From Phlegmacium glaucopus (lineage: Eukaryota > Basidiomycota > Agaricomycetes > Agaricales > Cortinariaceae): 64,000 bases of DNA. The stretch is from positions 1,015,218 to 1,079,217 of the forward strand of contig MU130477.1 in assembly GCA_015039465.1 (NCBI GenBank). The letters are read 5' to 3'. Positions within the stretch are counted from its first letter, which is position 1. Every line of letters starts with the position of its first letter. A program made the translations under genes and the position numbers. Below the pieces are notes generated by a model. That model was not told the DNA's origin and ran no database searches. It worked only from the letters and a program-made list of their open reading frames with translations. This document shows positions 26,937 through 38,405 of the stretch, piece after piece.

Positions 26937-27533
26937 AGCAGGAGGCTGCACACAATTAAAACAAAAAAAGGGGGAAAGACTACTATGTTTTTGTTTTCTG
27001 AATTTTCCCGGAAGCTAGGAAAATATATGAACTTTGGAAGGAGTGTAGGCGATGGAAGGGGTCATTTGGCCGATGGCCAAGAAGATAAATTGTTTTTTTT
27101 TCATAATTTACGTGTGTGGGGGAGGGGCGAAAAAACTGGAACGGGAAGGAACGAAAAAAGGAAGCAAAGAGAAGGGTTTTTTTAAAAAAAAAAATCATAG
27201 AGCCGTAGCTGAATAGGGCATTACTCAATTGGGAGCATTTTTGTTTCATACCCACCCCCCCGAAAAAAAAGCACGCGGAGAAGAGGGGGTAATCTAAGCT
27301 AAGTAACGTGATATATTATAACAAAAAAAAGAGTAACAAACTGTTTGTTTTAGTTTAATGGAACGACAATACATTTGTTCCGGAGACGAGAGCAGTCTTA
27401 CTCGGTGGTATAGCGTTATACAGCTGGTTTCACTCGTGCTACACATAGGGTTTACGGTCAAACTGACTGCTAACGTATATATATAATCTTGTATGTTGTT
27501 GGAGTCGGACTAGTCCTACAAGTTGAGCTTTAG

Positions 27534-29060
27534 TACTAGCGGGATCGGGAGTAGGTTGAGTTAGCCTTCTGGAGGGTTGAGGGTCAAGGGCTAGGGGGTT
27601 GTTGTTGAAGTCTGCTCGTCGTTTACGATATGTAGGACTTAACCTACAGAAACAAAAAACAGTCCCTAAGATTTCCGCTGACGCAGCGTAGACGCGAGAG
27701 ACAACTTCTAGTATTTTAGTGTGAAATAGAACGACGCTTAGCACCAGCTGGAGTCCTACTCCTGTATGTCTTGCCTTTGTTTAACTAAAGCTGAGAAGCG
27801 GTTCGGAAAGTGCTCGGGTTTGGGTTCCGACGGGTCTCCAATGAGAAGCTAAGCCGGTATAGGTAGTGTATGGCGTCCGAGAAAGTGTTCTAGCTGTACT
27901 AATTTCTATATGCTAAAGCGAGTGCGTTACTGCCGGGGTAGGGTCATCCTGAAGGTTAGCTTTACAAGCTTTGCAACCACTGGTTTACCCGGTTCCGGCC
28001 TCCACATCTCCCCTTAGTCTTTAAATAGGTAAAGCAAGCTAGCTGAGACTTCGAATGGTGAATACTCAGCCCTCCTCTCCCTCTCCCGCGGTTACGTGAG
28101 TTCCGGGAGAAACTTATGAAGCAGTTTAGATAATTCGGAGTCCGCCTAGAACTGGGGGGCTGCTAGGCGTGTGCCCGGACCCGGAGAACAGTCTAACGCT
28201 ACGTTAATCAGAAGTCGCTAAAGAAATCGGCACAGCATGGGTAACTGCGAGTCCCGCAATTGGGAAAGCTACGTCTGCTTATATAGACCAACGCCTTCGA
28301 GTCTGCCGCGAATACCGCGCAACGCGCAATAACCTATCTGCGTCCAAGGCATCGGTGAAGACCTTGGTTCACCTAATTTTTTCATAACCCCTTATTACTC
28401 AACTGTCTCCCACCGCTAACGGAGTGCCAGCACACCCAACCACGACAGGGACCGTGCGAAGGCCTCTTGGTGCCATCCTTTATAAAAGAGTTACTAACAG
28501 GACACCTAGTAAAGTTCTCTAACAACCTTCTCAAGCCTAAACTCCTTTGCTCACTTTAGTTCGTCGTCTCAAAGTACTGCTTGGAGCCCCGCGAAACCGG
28601 TTTGGGATTTCTTCCGTTGTGGGGGTGCTAATGGGGGAAGGAAGTAACGCTCAATGTCTATTAATCAATAAACCTAGTTGTGTTATAGTGCCATGTGTAC
28701 TTGGACTAGCCACATTCGTTCGAGTACACGACCCGCACGCTATGGATGCAGTTTCTTTAGTTGTTTGCGTCCTACCAGCTGCCATTCTTCGGAATACACA
28801 ACAGACCCTGAAGACCGTTCCGCGTACTTCGTACCGATTAAGGAGGACCTCTTGGCCCTCTGCAGCAACGGCTATAGTAAGCGCAACGTAACTTCCAACG
28901 TTATAGGTTATACCGATGCTACATACCCGTGGCGTCCTATGTATCGCCGCCAAGTCTGTCGTCGTGCCCTAGCTCCCTCTCAGGAATAGTTTAACTGCTG
29001 GGGCTCAGCAGTCTTCTTCTGTTCACCTCACTTAAGTCTCTATACTTGCTGTATCGCATC
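27534..29060. CDS. Full-length deaminase paralogue (readable only after un-mirroring)
   Basis: Complementing the given strand from left to right gives an ATG at 27534-27536 and a stop at 29058-29060: 1527 nt, 508 residues, identical in length to the gene at 14557-16083. I translated the first 190 or so codons without meeting a stop. They align residue by residue with the locus A protein (for example FVRD.KGDCVASALSVEDHK and the LYLAANRGRPQDEDIQNG stretch) with scattered substitutions mostly near the N-terminus. The 3' end reads M-N-D-I-A-stop against M-N-N-I-A-stop in A. Codon-level conservation over the whole length shows this is a genuine gene whose text has been reversed. Neither strand as given can be translated into it. 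Confidence 0.88.
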
Positions 29061-29104
29061 CATCAAACCGAGTAGCATATGTAGCAGGAGTAACAAGACA
29101 GTTA

Positions 29105-29309
29105 NNNNNNNNNNNNNNNNNNNNNNNNNNNNNNNNNNNNNNNNNNNNNNNNNNNNNNNNNNNNNNNNNNNNNNNNNNNNNNNNNNNNNNNNNNNNNNNN
29201 NNNNNNNNNNNNNNNNNNNNNNNNNNNNNNNNNNNNNNNNNNNNNNNNNNNNNNNNNNNNNNNNNNNNNNNNNNNNNNNNNNNNNNNNNNNNNNNNNNNN
29301 NNNNNNNNN
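29105..29309. other. Assembly gap (205 N)
   Basis: A run of 205 undetermined bases directly follows the mirrored block. The piece to its right also appears mirrored. The two mirrored pieces on either side of a residual gap look like the two ends of an incompletely closed scaffold gap. Confidence 1.
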
Positions 29310-29690
29310 AACGTCTAAACTTATCTAAAGCGTGGGATGTTTTCCAACTGTTCATGAGTAAGTTCGAGAGTTTCTTCGTTCCGTCTTTAAGACTGTTATT
29401 GTCACTAATCCCACGATAATCTATGGTTAAGTTTGCTTCGACGGACAGATAACATCGATAACGAAAAACCACAACAGATCTATGGAATATACAACAAAGG
29501 ACGTAGGGACGGAGCAGACACCGCTAAAACTGTTTAAAACCGCTTTTTATCCGATCTATGACTCTAGGCCTGTTTTAAAACCTTAAAACTCCTCCGGTCC
29601 GCGTTAGGCCTGTTTTTCTGCATTGGAGACAGGCCTGCTTTCCATGGAAAGGCCCTTGTCCGGAGCGGATGGTAACGGGCCCCAGGAGGA
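29310..29690. other. Second mirrored piece, right of the gap
   Basis: Complementing without reversing turns 29551-29565 into ggctagatactgaga, which occurs at 29945-29959, and turns 29667-29687 into the 21 bases found at 30081-30101. Both matches lie in the same order within one repeat. Normal inverted or direct repeats cannot give this relation. The left edge is the gap. The right edge lies between 29687 and about 29860. Confidence 0.75.
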
Positions 29691-31236
29691 TCTCGTTGAG
29701 GCGAGGTCTTTTGTTCATATCTGTTAATAAGGCATAATAAGGGGTAATCTGAAAACAGCCCAACACTTGAGTTGAGGGTATTCATACCAGTATGCCAGGT
29801 CAAATGCGAGAGCTTGAAATAAAATAGCATACAAATCCCACACATGAAAATAAAAATGTATTGAGAGGACTCGAACACCAACTCTCTGGTCTCGACAAAC
29901 GGCGCTGAACCGGTATGACTGATATATGTCCGGACTGTGGACCTGGCTAGATACTGAGACGGAATTTCTGTCCGGATAGATGCCCTGGCTTTTTCGAAAA
30001 TTTCCTCGATTTTGTCCGGATTTTGCCCCGGCTTTTTTCAAAATTTCTGGAAAAACCGTCCGGAATGGCATCAGGCCCTACCTACCATTGCCCGGGGTCC
30101 TGCTATAGACTGTAGCCATATAGGAGGCAAGGGGGCCGATGATGACCGATCGGTATGTACAGTAGTGTACAGTGTATGTACAAACGGGGGAGCTCCAAGA
30201 ATTGTGCCTCTGGTTCAAACTTGCATCAAGACATGTAAGCAAATGAGTGGGGTCATCAGCTCCACCCGTACGTTTTACTAGTGGCCTCCGGAGTAATTCT
30301 GTTGATCAAAGTCAGACTAATTGTGTTTGTGTCCCTGTTCAATAATTGATTGTTATGATTTCTCTAATAAATTTCGTAAGCGAAAGAGTGGGAGTACCTT
30401 GCAAACTCTTGCAAAATGAAAGATAGTTGTGCGCTAGAGCTTGTACGATATCTCCTTCTGAATTCACCATCTCTATTTCCAACCTTTCGGTGCAGGAGGT
30501 GGAAAGACATGCCAAGTAAATTGAAATAACGAGCCAATGATGATAGACGACAACACGGGAAAGCGATCAGGAAACTCACCTCCAACTATGGTTCTTCAGA
30601 TTGCGAGAAGAAATTCTAACGAACGAACGAGAGTCAATGCCACAGGTAGTCACCAACCAGGTACTTTTCATTACAACAACAAATATTTTGCGAACGCACC
30701 GTGCGTTCAAGCTTCAAGAGTTTCCGACTGAAATCCGGACTGGAAATGCGCCAAGATAGACCCTGGCAAGCCAATATCAATTTCTCTTAATCGAGCGTTT
30801 TGATACATCATAAGCGGGCAAAGAGAAGCCGCTGATACAGGATATAAGCCAGGTCAGGCCGCAGACTAGAACATCTTCAAGACGAAACGTGCTTTTCGCA
30901 CACGGGATGATGCCAGGGATCAGGCTTGATTTCAAACAGTTAAAGACTCCGTGGCGTCTAATATCATCAATCATCGGTGGACCTAGTGAGCAGTGGACAA
31001 CAGCGGGTAAGAAGACACCAATGGAACCAGAAAAGTTACGTCGTAAGCAAGAAAGACATTCAGAAGAATAGAATTGAGATGAAGGTCATGAGAGTCATCG
31101 CGGTAGATTTACAAGCCTGGCGAAAATTCTCGAGAAAAGCGCGTTTGAATACAAGGGATGATTCTACTACCGTGCCCTGTAAATTATGGTGAAGAGCGAT
31201 ATAAAGAGGCGAGAATAGAAATATGAAAGCAGTCGT
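29691..31236. other. Repeat-like and intergenic sequence
   Basis: The region 29942-30110 is the normally oriented partner of the mirrored repeat at 29551-29687. It contains two imperfect tandem units, each running from tgtccgga through a ctggctttt or cccggctttt run. Just before it, at about 29870 on the minus strand, gtgttcgagtcc resembles a pol III B box, so a SINE-like element is possible, but no tRNA fold could be drawn. The rest to 31236 shows no gene. Confidence 0.45.
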
Positions 31237-31895
31237 GACGCGTTGAACGTGGGAAGCAACACGTGATCAGTTTGGGTACCAACATCATCATGCAGACTAG
31301 ATGTCGCCTACCAGCACTTCAACAGACGCCAAGCCGCCATACCGCAATATGTCGACGGGAGTGAGCACGATGTAGATGCCAAAATGTTAGTTTGACTGAC
31401 GATTAGCATGCATTTTATTAGAACCTGAGTTTCATCAGGATGATCAACTCGAAATCATGACCGCTCTAGCCCTCATCCAACTCAAATGGAGGATCTCACT
31501 ACTCCCAGTTTGGGACCCTCCAACAATAACTTCAGAGCGGCGGTCGCTATACATCCTGAATTGGATCGCTTCGTTTTTTGTCAGGGATCCCAAAGGCGAC
31601 TGCATCACATCTGCGCTCTCTGTTGAAGATCGTAAAATCACGCTTTACATTGCTGCGAATCGTGGTTGACCTCAGGATGAGGACGTAGAGAACGGAAACA
31701 AATTGATTTCGGCTTTTCGCCAAGCCTATCACGACCCCCCAGACCGCTCAAACGTTACTCTTCAATTCGGCTATATCCATCACATACCGCAGGTTCTTCC
31801 ACAACCTCGACATGATCAAAGATATACAGTTTCCCTCACTCAATGATGACCTCACCCCAGCGGTACTTCCAGTCGAAGTGTTCGAAAGGTTGGTG
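31237..31895 (+). pseudogene. Truncated deaminase copy (locus C)
   Basis: Inverted relative to locus A and similar to it from the upstream region (31237-31456, matching 16330-16084) into the first ~120 codons. The frame starts with the same ATG at 31457 and keeps FVRDPKGDC and the ALSVED.KITLY stretch. It then meets TGA at 31667-31669 where loci A and B have CGA (the NRGRPQDED segment), followed by a frameshift near 31725. Similarity ends near 31895, so the zinc-binding domain is absent. It cannot encode a deaminase. Confidence 0.88.
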
Positions 31896-32407
31896 AAGGC
31901 TATCGCTCGTTTTTTTTTCCACCATTAAAACTTTCAAGTCTGCATGCAGTATACGGGTTAAACTCCCTGAAGTGTGATTGTGTCCACGAAGATACGACCG
32001 TAATACTAAGAGGAGTTCTAGCAGCACGCTTCCTGCCGCCCTTGTCTTCCATGTTCTTTGCTCACCTGCGACTCCTCAGGCTCCAGAGTCCATACATATG
32101 ACGGAAAGCTTGGCTCTCGGGGTCAGCCATCATGACAGATTAGTGGTTTTTAGAGAACGGGCGACAAAATTGGACCACCTCACTAGTTACGACATTGCCG
32201 CACCAGTACAGACTTTGCAAAAAAGCAAGTGTCAAGAATTCGATTAACAGCACTCTCATCTCCGCAATTCTCCATCGTCTTCTACGAAAGCGAGGGAGAA
32301 TTTCTTGGTTTTTGCATTCAAGCCTTTTTACTCACAGCACTCGATCTTCCCAGGCACGATGAATGTAAATTTCGCCTTGACTTTGTATCGCAGGTAATGG
32401 TGTACTC

Positions 32408-32866
32408 ATGACAAAAATCCCGCTAGTGTACATGACAGCCCCGCCGGATGTGTCGGAAGCTGTCCCACTTGATTTGGGTCCGCTCCCCGCGTTTCAATAT
32501 TTCACAACCGAACTGCTGATTTGGCTTGAAGATAATGTGACCACACTTTATTTTCTGAACCGATTGCGCTCTTTCGTCCTCGACAAGTGGCATCGAGACC
32601 CTGTTACTTGGGACGATGTCAAGAATGGATCTGTAATGGATCTGTTTTCATCTGACGCTGGATGGTCCACATTTGACGAGGTTCTAGCTTGTGAGAAGTT
32701 TATCTCCCCTGAGGAAGGTTGTTTTGGGCTTGTGTTTAGAGATGGTGATGAAAAAGAGTCGGTCATAAAGATTATGAGCACATTTTGGGACTTGAATGAC
32801 ATTTTTACCCTTCCATGCATCAACGTTCTCTTTCCAGCGTTTAGGGAAAGTATACTAGAAGCATAG
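32408..32866 (+). CDS. Hypothetical protein, 152 residues
   Basis: An open frame from ATG to TAG with balanced composition, Trp-containing acidic stretches and no recognised domain. An open frame just upstream (about 32255-32390, with FYESEGEFLGFCIQAFLLTA) could be an earlier exon, but the only direct join would need an intron of about 33 bp, shorter than others here. It could be a real small gene or part of a decayed one. There are no neighbours in the same orientation close enough to suggest co-regulation. Confidence 0.4.
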   Translation: MTKIPLVYMTAPPDVSEAVPLDLGPLPAFQYFTTELLIWLEDNVTTLYFLNRLRSFVLDKWHRDPVTWDDVKNGSVMDLFSSDAGWSTFDEVLACEKFISPEEGCFGLVFRDGDEKESVIKIMSTFWDLNDIFTLPCINVLFPAFRESILEA

Positions 32867-33359
32867 ACGTCGAAATCATAAAACTTTGACCCTCTTATTG
32901 AGCCTGGAAATGGCAATCTTGAAGGTTTGAACGTTGACCCTGGTTAAAAGTGATTTATTTACAATGATTCAGTGCATCCTTCCACTAGTTACTGCGCTTC
33001 ATTCTTGCTCGTACATAATTAAATCAACGTCGTCTGCCGCAGCTATAAAATATAATTGTCTGTCGCCATCACCGAACACTGACAATAAGTACACACAAAT
33101 GCAATGCAGCAACCTGCGTTAACTGACTCGGAGCTTCAACCTACAACCGAACAATAAACTTGCAATAAACTATCAAATAAATGTCCGTATTGTCTTCAGA
33201 TCGTTGCCATGGTTGGTGTATCATATACCTATTATTTGACAGGACCACTAACATACAATTACTACTTTTGTTTCTTTCAGCCCGAATTCGATACTTATAC
33301 TACGTTGCGCTGAATCCAATCACTCTTCAAGCTTCACCTTCTGCTGCTTAAATCTCAAC

Positions 33360-34425
33360 ATGTCTCAAATTTTCAGAGGGGCGTCGCCTGTTATTGTCAT
33401 CAGTGCTAGCAATGTTGCGGATCATCATAATACCAGCACTCTCGATGGGTCCGCCAGTCAAACCCCGGTTCCAAATGATTCTGCTTCGAGATCGATCTCC
33501 CCCTCTAATAGTGCCTCAGGTGTGTATCTCCAATGTTTACTTATCCTGGAGAATCGATAGTGAACCTCGCTTCCGCTCCTAGTAGTCTCCAATGTTAGGC
33601 CACCAGGTATGTCCATATTATATACCGATCTCCCGCTGACGCCCCCCTTTTATCATTTGACAGTACGACACTACATTTGTAAGTACAGCATCCAAAAGTA
33701 ACCCTTAATTTGACCTAACATTCGTCTCTGATACAAGTTGAAACCTTTTTCTTTGGGTTGTTTTGCTCAACCATCCCGATGTACTTCATGGCTTTCGAGC
33801 ATTTCGCAAGAAACGCTCGCTTAGCATCACTCTCTGCGGCTACTCCAACGCTCCTTTCTAAATGGTACACGCTCTGGGCATCCGTGTTCCTCGGAATAGG
33901 GGTTGCTGCGTTCCTTTTACTGTGCGATTTTCTCATGGATTTACCAGCTGCTTTTGCGAGAAAAGACGGGAAGTGGTACAGGCATCAGTTCGCCCTCTTC
34001 CACCCCAATATCGTGACAATTGGAGAAGATCTAGGTGAGTAGTACATTATGCTTATCCTCCTTCATTAATTTATTTTACGTTTCTTCATTGGATAGCTAT
34101 AACGGGCAGGGGCATAGTGCTCTGGCGTGTCTGGGCTGTCACGCTCGAAGGGCTCCTACTTTTCTGCACCAAAAAAGAGCTCATTGTGTCTTGGGGACTC
34201 GGATGTCAGTGCCAATCATATATCGGTGCCATACTTTGGGCTTTTGGCATCCTGAGATATGCCAGTTTCACTGTGATCCTGTTTCAAATCTGGGTCATAA
34301 TGATCCTTACCTTCATTTCCGAAACCGTCTCCCCAATCTCGAGCGACCATCCTCGTGCAAGGCAGGTGGTTGAAGCTTGTTTCCTTATCATCTCTATTGT
34401 GATTTCTACTACCACTGTTTCATGA
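33360..34425 (+). CDS. Small multi-pass membrane protein, five exons
   Basis: Exons 33360-33519, 33583-33606, 33664-33678, 33738-34034 and 34097-34425 join through GT..AG introns and keep one frame (825 nt, 274 residues). The N-terminus is Ser/Thr/Pro-rich and hydrophilic. About five hydrophobic segments follow, including ETFFFGLFCSTIPMYFMAF, a stretch with SVFLGIGVAAFLLLCDFL, GIVLWRVWAVTLEGLLLF, and a C-terminal ACFLIISIVISTTTVS. Two exons are only 24 and 15 nt. The family is not recognised; it resembles the many lineage-specific membrane proteins of mushroom genomes. The model rests on frame consistency across four introns, so I consider the gene real but its function unknown. Confidence 0.68.
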
Positions 34426-37080
34426 AGTTTTATCGCAAAACATATTCTCTATAACGTTATTATGGATTGTCATCAATTTTTGCTTGCTTTATCATCTTCA
34501 TCGTCATGTATTTCTTGGTTTTGTTATCATGTGGACATTCGATAAATGGTCACTTATGTTACTTCAGAGGACGATCTTCTTTGGTCGATGACTCTAAGGT
34601 TGTGCTCGTCTACTATTTTCTCTCTTGTGTTGCAAGATCTGGATTTTCTCTTGAAACATCCATAACAATCCGACTATATTCCCAGTACACATTTCCAGTT
34701 CTGGCAGATTCCTAATACCATGATATTCAACCATTCACCGCAGCATTCAAGGACCTTTTGATCTCAAGTATACAGGACGTTGTGAACGTTAGACAAAGAA
34801 TTGAACTGAATATATACATGTACACTTAGGAGGAGTCATCCAAGTCGACTCTAGATGCTAGGAAATATTGAATCTGCTGGGTAGATTCAGCACAACGTAA
34901 AACTTGAAGTGTTGAATTCTGGTTGAAAGATCCGTTGAGAATCTAAGGGAATGGAACAAATCGGTGGTTGAAACTACACATGGGGTTCAATCATTGGGTA
35001 TTGACCGGTTTCCCCATTCATCATGTGCAATATCGCCACAGGCACTTGCTCTTACTTGCCGACCAACACCATGTGGTCGCTTATTGTCTACACCTAGCAT
35101 TGGTTTATTTAGGTGGGAGTAAATGTGTTATGAAACCAATTACACCTGTGGCGGGACCAAGTGCACCTGAGGCGGGGTCAAGTGCACTAGTGGGACCGAG
35201 TACACCCACGGACGGCAGGTGTGCTCGTGGCGAGGCCGAGGATGCTTGGAGGACCATTGACCAACGACGGATGGGGATGACAATTTAGACATCAACCGGT
35301 GCATGAAGGAAGTTGGAGTCAAAATAACAGAAACTATCGATTGATTACGCCGGCCTCGGTTACTGTTGAGAAAAACAGAGAAAAACTCATTCATTACAGT
35401 CCATGCAAGGAAACATTAAAGCTTACGTGAAAGTTGCCAACTTGCCAACTCTTGGAGAGGGAGAACCCGCTCTGCCAGAGAGTGAACAAGGCGAGCATGG
35501 CTGAGAGAAGGTTGGCGTTGAAAAGGTTGCATAATAATGATTTCAGAGTTGCGAGTGGAGCTGAGGTATTATATTTTTGTCAACATTGGAAAAGATGTAA
35601 GCATCTCCGCTTGACCTACTAGAGTCTGGGAACTGCTGTACCGAAGACAGTCTTTCATTAACTGGCGGCGTATTTGGACTGAACAAGCGCAAGGGTTGGC
35701 GGGGTCGACAGGGGCGCCTTTGAGCACCTCTCCGGGTTGTGTAACATGAATAGTTCAGGTCAAGGAGATATTGGTTTGGACAGAAACTTGAATGGAGCAA
35801 TCTTAAATATTGGAAATCGTCATGACAGGTTGTCTGGGTTAACAATTGCCCTTTCAGTTGCGAGGAACAGAGATTTCATAATTGACCTTGCGAATGGAAG
35901 TCTTTGGACGACATAGTCTTCGTCATCCGCTCCGTCGCTCTGCACCATTTAAGTACGTCGCCTATCGCCAAAAGGGGCCCTGGGATAAGTTGGGGATAAG
36001 TGGCACTCAAGGTTGTTAATCAGTGGATACCCTTACGGTGTGAGCACTGATAGACTTATGTCATTTGGGTGACAGTGTCAGTAAACCATCAATCAGTTTG
36101 GTGAGGGGTCTGTGATCATAACAGCTCTAGCAGCTACTATTCATCCGACTACTGTCTTTCTCCGTGCACTCTGGGAACCGATTGGAGTGTGTCACTTTGT
36201 AGAGTGAGATCGCAGAAAGACAGGTGGTGTTGAACATTCTGTTAAATTTCCCTAGAGGCGACTGGACGACGCTTACTTTCCACGGTGTTTGGTCGGCAGC
36301 AAGCATTCGTTCCAGTAACATTTTACCACATATAAACATTACGGGACTAGTGGGGATGTTGACGTCGCGATGACTGACTAGAGGCCATTAATCGGAACCA
36401 ACTTATCGCTGCAGTGTTGTAATGTTGATTCTCCAGCCAGCTTCAGCTACGAAACAACCATCTAAATCGAGCCATGTGCTGGCTCAACGGAATATTATTC
36501 ATTTCGGACTGAGACTCTCATAAGTGCCTGTCAATAATCAAACCCATGGCATGTAGCGACTGACCTAAAGCACTCATTCGTTCAACTTGAATTCATCTTT
36601 GAGACCGCCGCGCCCCGAGTTATAACACGAGCCTAAACAACAAACGCGTATGTGAATGCCGCTGGGAAAGTGTATCACAAAGCCGCTCCGAGTCCTACTC
36701 CCGATCAGGGAGTCGGATGAATCTATGTTCCGACGATGAATCCAGATGTACTGGGAACGTGCCGTGTACCGGTGCCGTGTTTTTCAGTAGTCACACGTAA
36801 GATTTCCCACAGAAATAACCTACAACCTTGTTACGAGTCCTATTTATAGGACTCGTTGATCTGGATGGGCCAAAAATTTACGCTCAACTTTCCGGCAGAC
36901 GCCGAATTCCGCGGAATTCGACATTCACCACGGCCATCACCTTTTTGGGCTTTCAACCATCACGTGTAAATCCACTCAAAGCCAAACAAACTCACCATGC
37001 GAGTAAATTGCAAGAGAGGGCAGAATTTTGAGATTAAGTCAGATTAAGATAGAAACTTTCGATATATGACAAAGAGAAAG
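34426..37080. other. Intergenic, no gene recognised
   Basis: Frames are short. A plus-strand stretch near 35130-35250 encodes a Pro/Ala/Gly/Ser-rich run (PVAGPSAPEAGSS-like) from short repeats around gtgcacctg, without a recognised domain. Confidence 0.4.
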
Positions 37081-37449
37081 GTTGCAATCTACTTTAAATT
37101 GAATAAAATAAATGGACTTGTAAATGCCATGCAAAGCAATGGCCCTCAAGCAAAGTTATACAACTTTGTAACAACCATTTCCCTCATGAATGAATGGAAC
37201 CTTGACAATAGTGATGTTTTGATTCAGCTTGGCCCAGAGCTCTAATCAGATGTAAAGGTACAAAATTTTCACAAGCTGGAAAGTGGTAGAAAGTGGTCTG
37301 GCAAGGCTATTTCTTGCAATCTGAGAGCAGCTGCTTTTGGATTCCAGACAACTCCTGTTCTAAATTGGACAAAATCACCACACTCAGTCCAGCCAATTTT
37401 CAGAAATCTTGGAATAGCTCTCAGTGAGGGTATAATCCGGGGTCCTAGG
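37081..37449 (+). pseudogene. Decayed coding relic, family unknown
   Basis: One frame runs about 120 codons with protein-like composition (for example LYNFVTTISLMNEWNLDNSD and, later, VLNWTKSPHSVQPIFRN) and a single TAA in the middle. No start or continuation is found. It looks like a fragment of an old transposable-element protein, but I cannot name the family. Confidence 0.4.
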
Positions 37450-38405
37450 TATAGGTCTATAATAGTATAAATCTCTTAAGCGCATTTAACACACCGGTAA
37501 CCTCCGGTAACTTGACAGAAGTCAGATTTTCCGAGTTTAGGTTTCCAGGACTCCCTCAACCCGAAACCATCAATTTCTGATGGAATTTAGTATAAATCAT
37601 TACTCCCCTGATAGTGGACAACTACATTTGGGGTGAACCTGTTGTGGAAACAGGTTTTCCCAAAAAAGTGGTCTACATTTTAGTCTCGTACCATGGAGTC
37701 TACGTTTCGTCAATTCGGGTTCTCGCAGTTTTTGTTATTTCTTTTTGGCTTTTCAGGTCAAAAAGCCCAAAATAACTTATGCAGGCATCTACTGTCAATA
37801 TGGGTCGGATGAGATTTGAAAACTTAAAATGTTGAAATATCACGATTGGGATCGTAAGTAGTTGTAAGTAAATTTATAATCAGTACTGTTTACGTGCGTG
37901 GATCAATCAATTACCAAGGTACTTATGTAATCATCCTGCCTGCCAGGACGAAGTTGACAAAAATCATGTTACCACAGTGTGTGTAATATTGCTGGAAATA
38001 AAAGAATATTGTAATTCCAAATCAGTTTTCACAGTTCTTCTGTGGAATACAAGGGAATAATGCTAATAATCATACGGCTTCTGAAGATAGTATGTTCGCC
38101 ACTTTCGTCCAAGGTCCAAGATCCACGAGTCTGGCGACTTTTAGTGCCGCATTACAGTTGGAAAACATAAAACGTTTCACTGAACTCCGGTGGCAAAGGA
38201 ACTGTTGAAGTTACGTCTTCCAATATCATTCAAGGCAGTGAAGAATTAAAATATTCACCCTGTACAATCGCTTGTGGAATGGATCGGCAAACTTGGAAAC
38301 GTAACAGGGCTCATGCCACATGGTTACTACCGCCGGGTGTCCGGACTCAACTCATCTATTTAGTAAAAGGAACGAAGTCCAGCGGGGTATCCCATTCAGC
38401 TCTCG
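37450..38405. other. Upstream region of the Zn2Cys6 gene
   Basis: No gene is recognised. The last few hundred bases should contain the promoter of the transcription factor starting at 38406; no clear TATA element stands out. Confidence 0.4.

Larger units (their letters stand above)
23316..29104. other. Mirrored block: sequence reversed without complementing
   Basis: Reading from 29104 downwards, base by base and without complementing, reproduces locus A from 14513 upwards. The first 16 bases are identical (attgacagaacaatga) and I count two mismatches in the first 69. Further collinear matches are reverse 29040-28920 with 14574-14700, reverse 27550-27400 with 16071-16215, reverse 26960-26600 with 19935-20270, and reverse 26470-26190 with 20285-20535. 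Placed in reverse, the block joins R1 copy B seamlessly, as in locus A. In the given orientation the block has no plausible genes, whereas reversed it carries two. Ordinary inversion gives the reverse complement, which this is not. An assembly, gap-filling or file-handling error is the best explanation. Homology is lost beyond the zinc-finger gene, so 23316 to about 25280 is included by continuity with the breakpoint. Confidence 0.93.

Noticed and set aside
28547..28989. Plus-strand frames of about 100 codons near 28.5-29.0 kb
   Set aside because: They lie in the mirrored block; the real coding there is the deaminase read as complement from left to right.
23316..29104. Ordinary chromosomal inversion as the explanation for the strange block
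   Set aside because: An inversion would match locus A as reverse complement; the match is to the plain reverse, which inversion cannot make.
29860..29930. tRNA-like sequence on the minus strand (gtgttcgagtcc)
   Set aside because: The T-stem does not pair and no acceptor stem can be drawn; at most a SINE-like trace.
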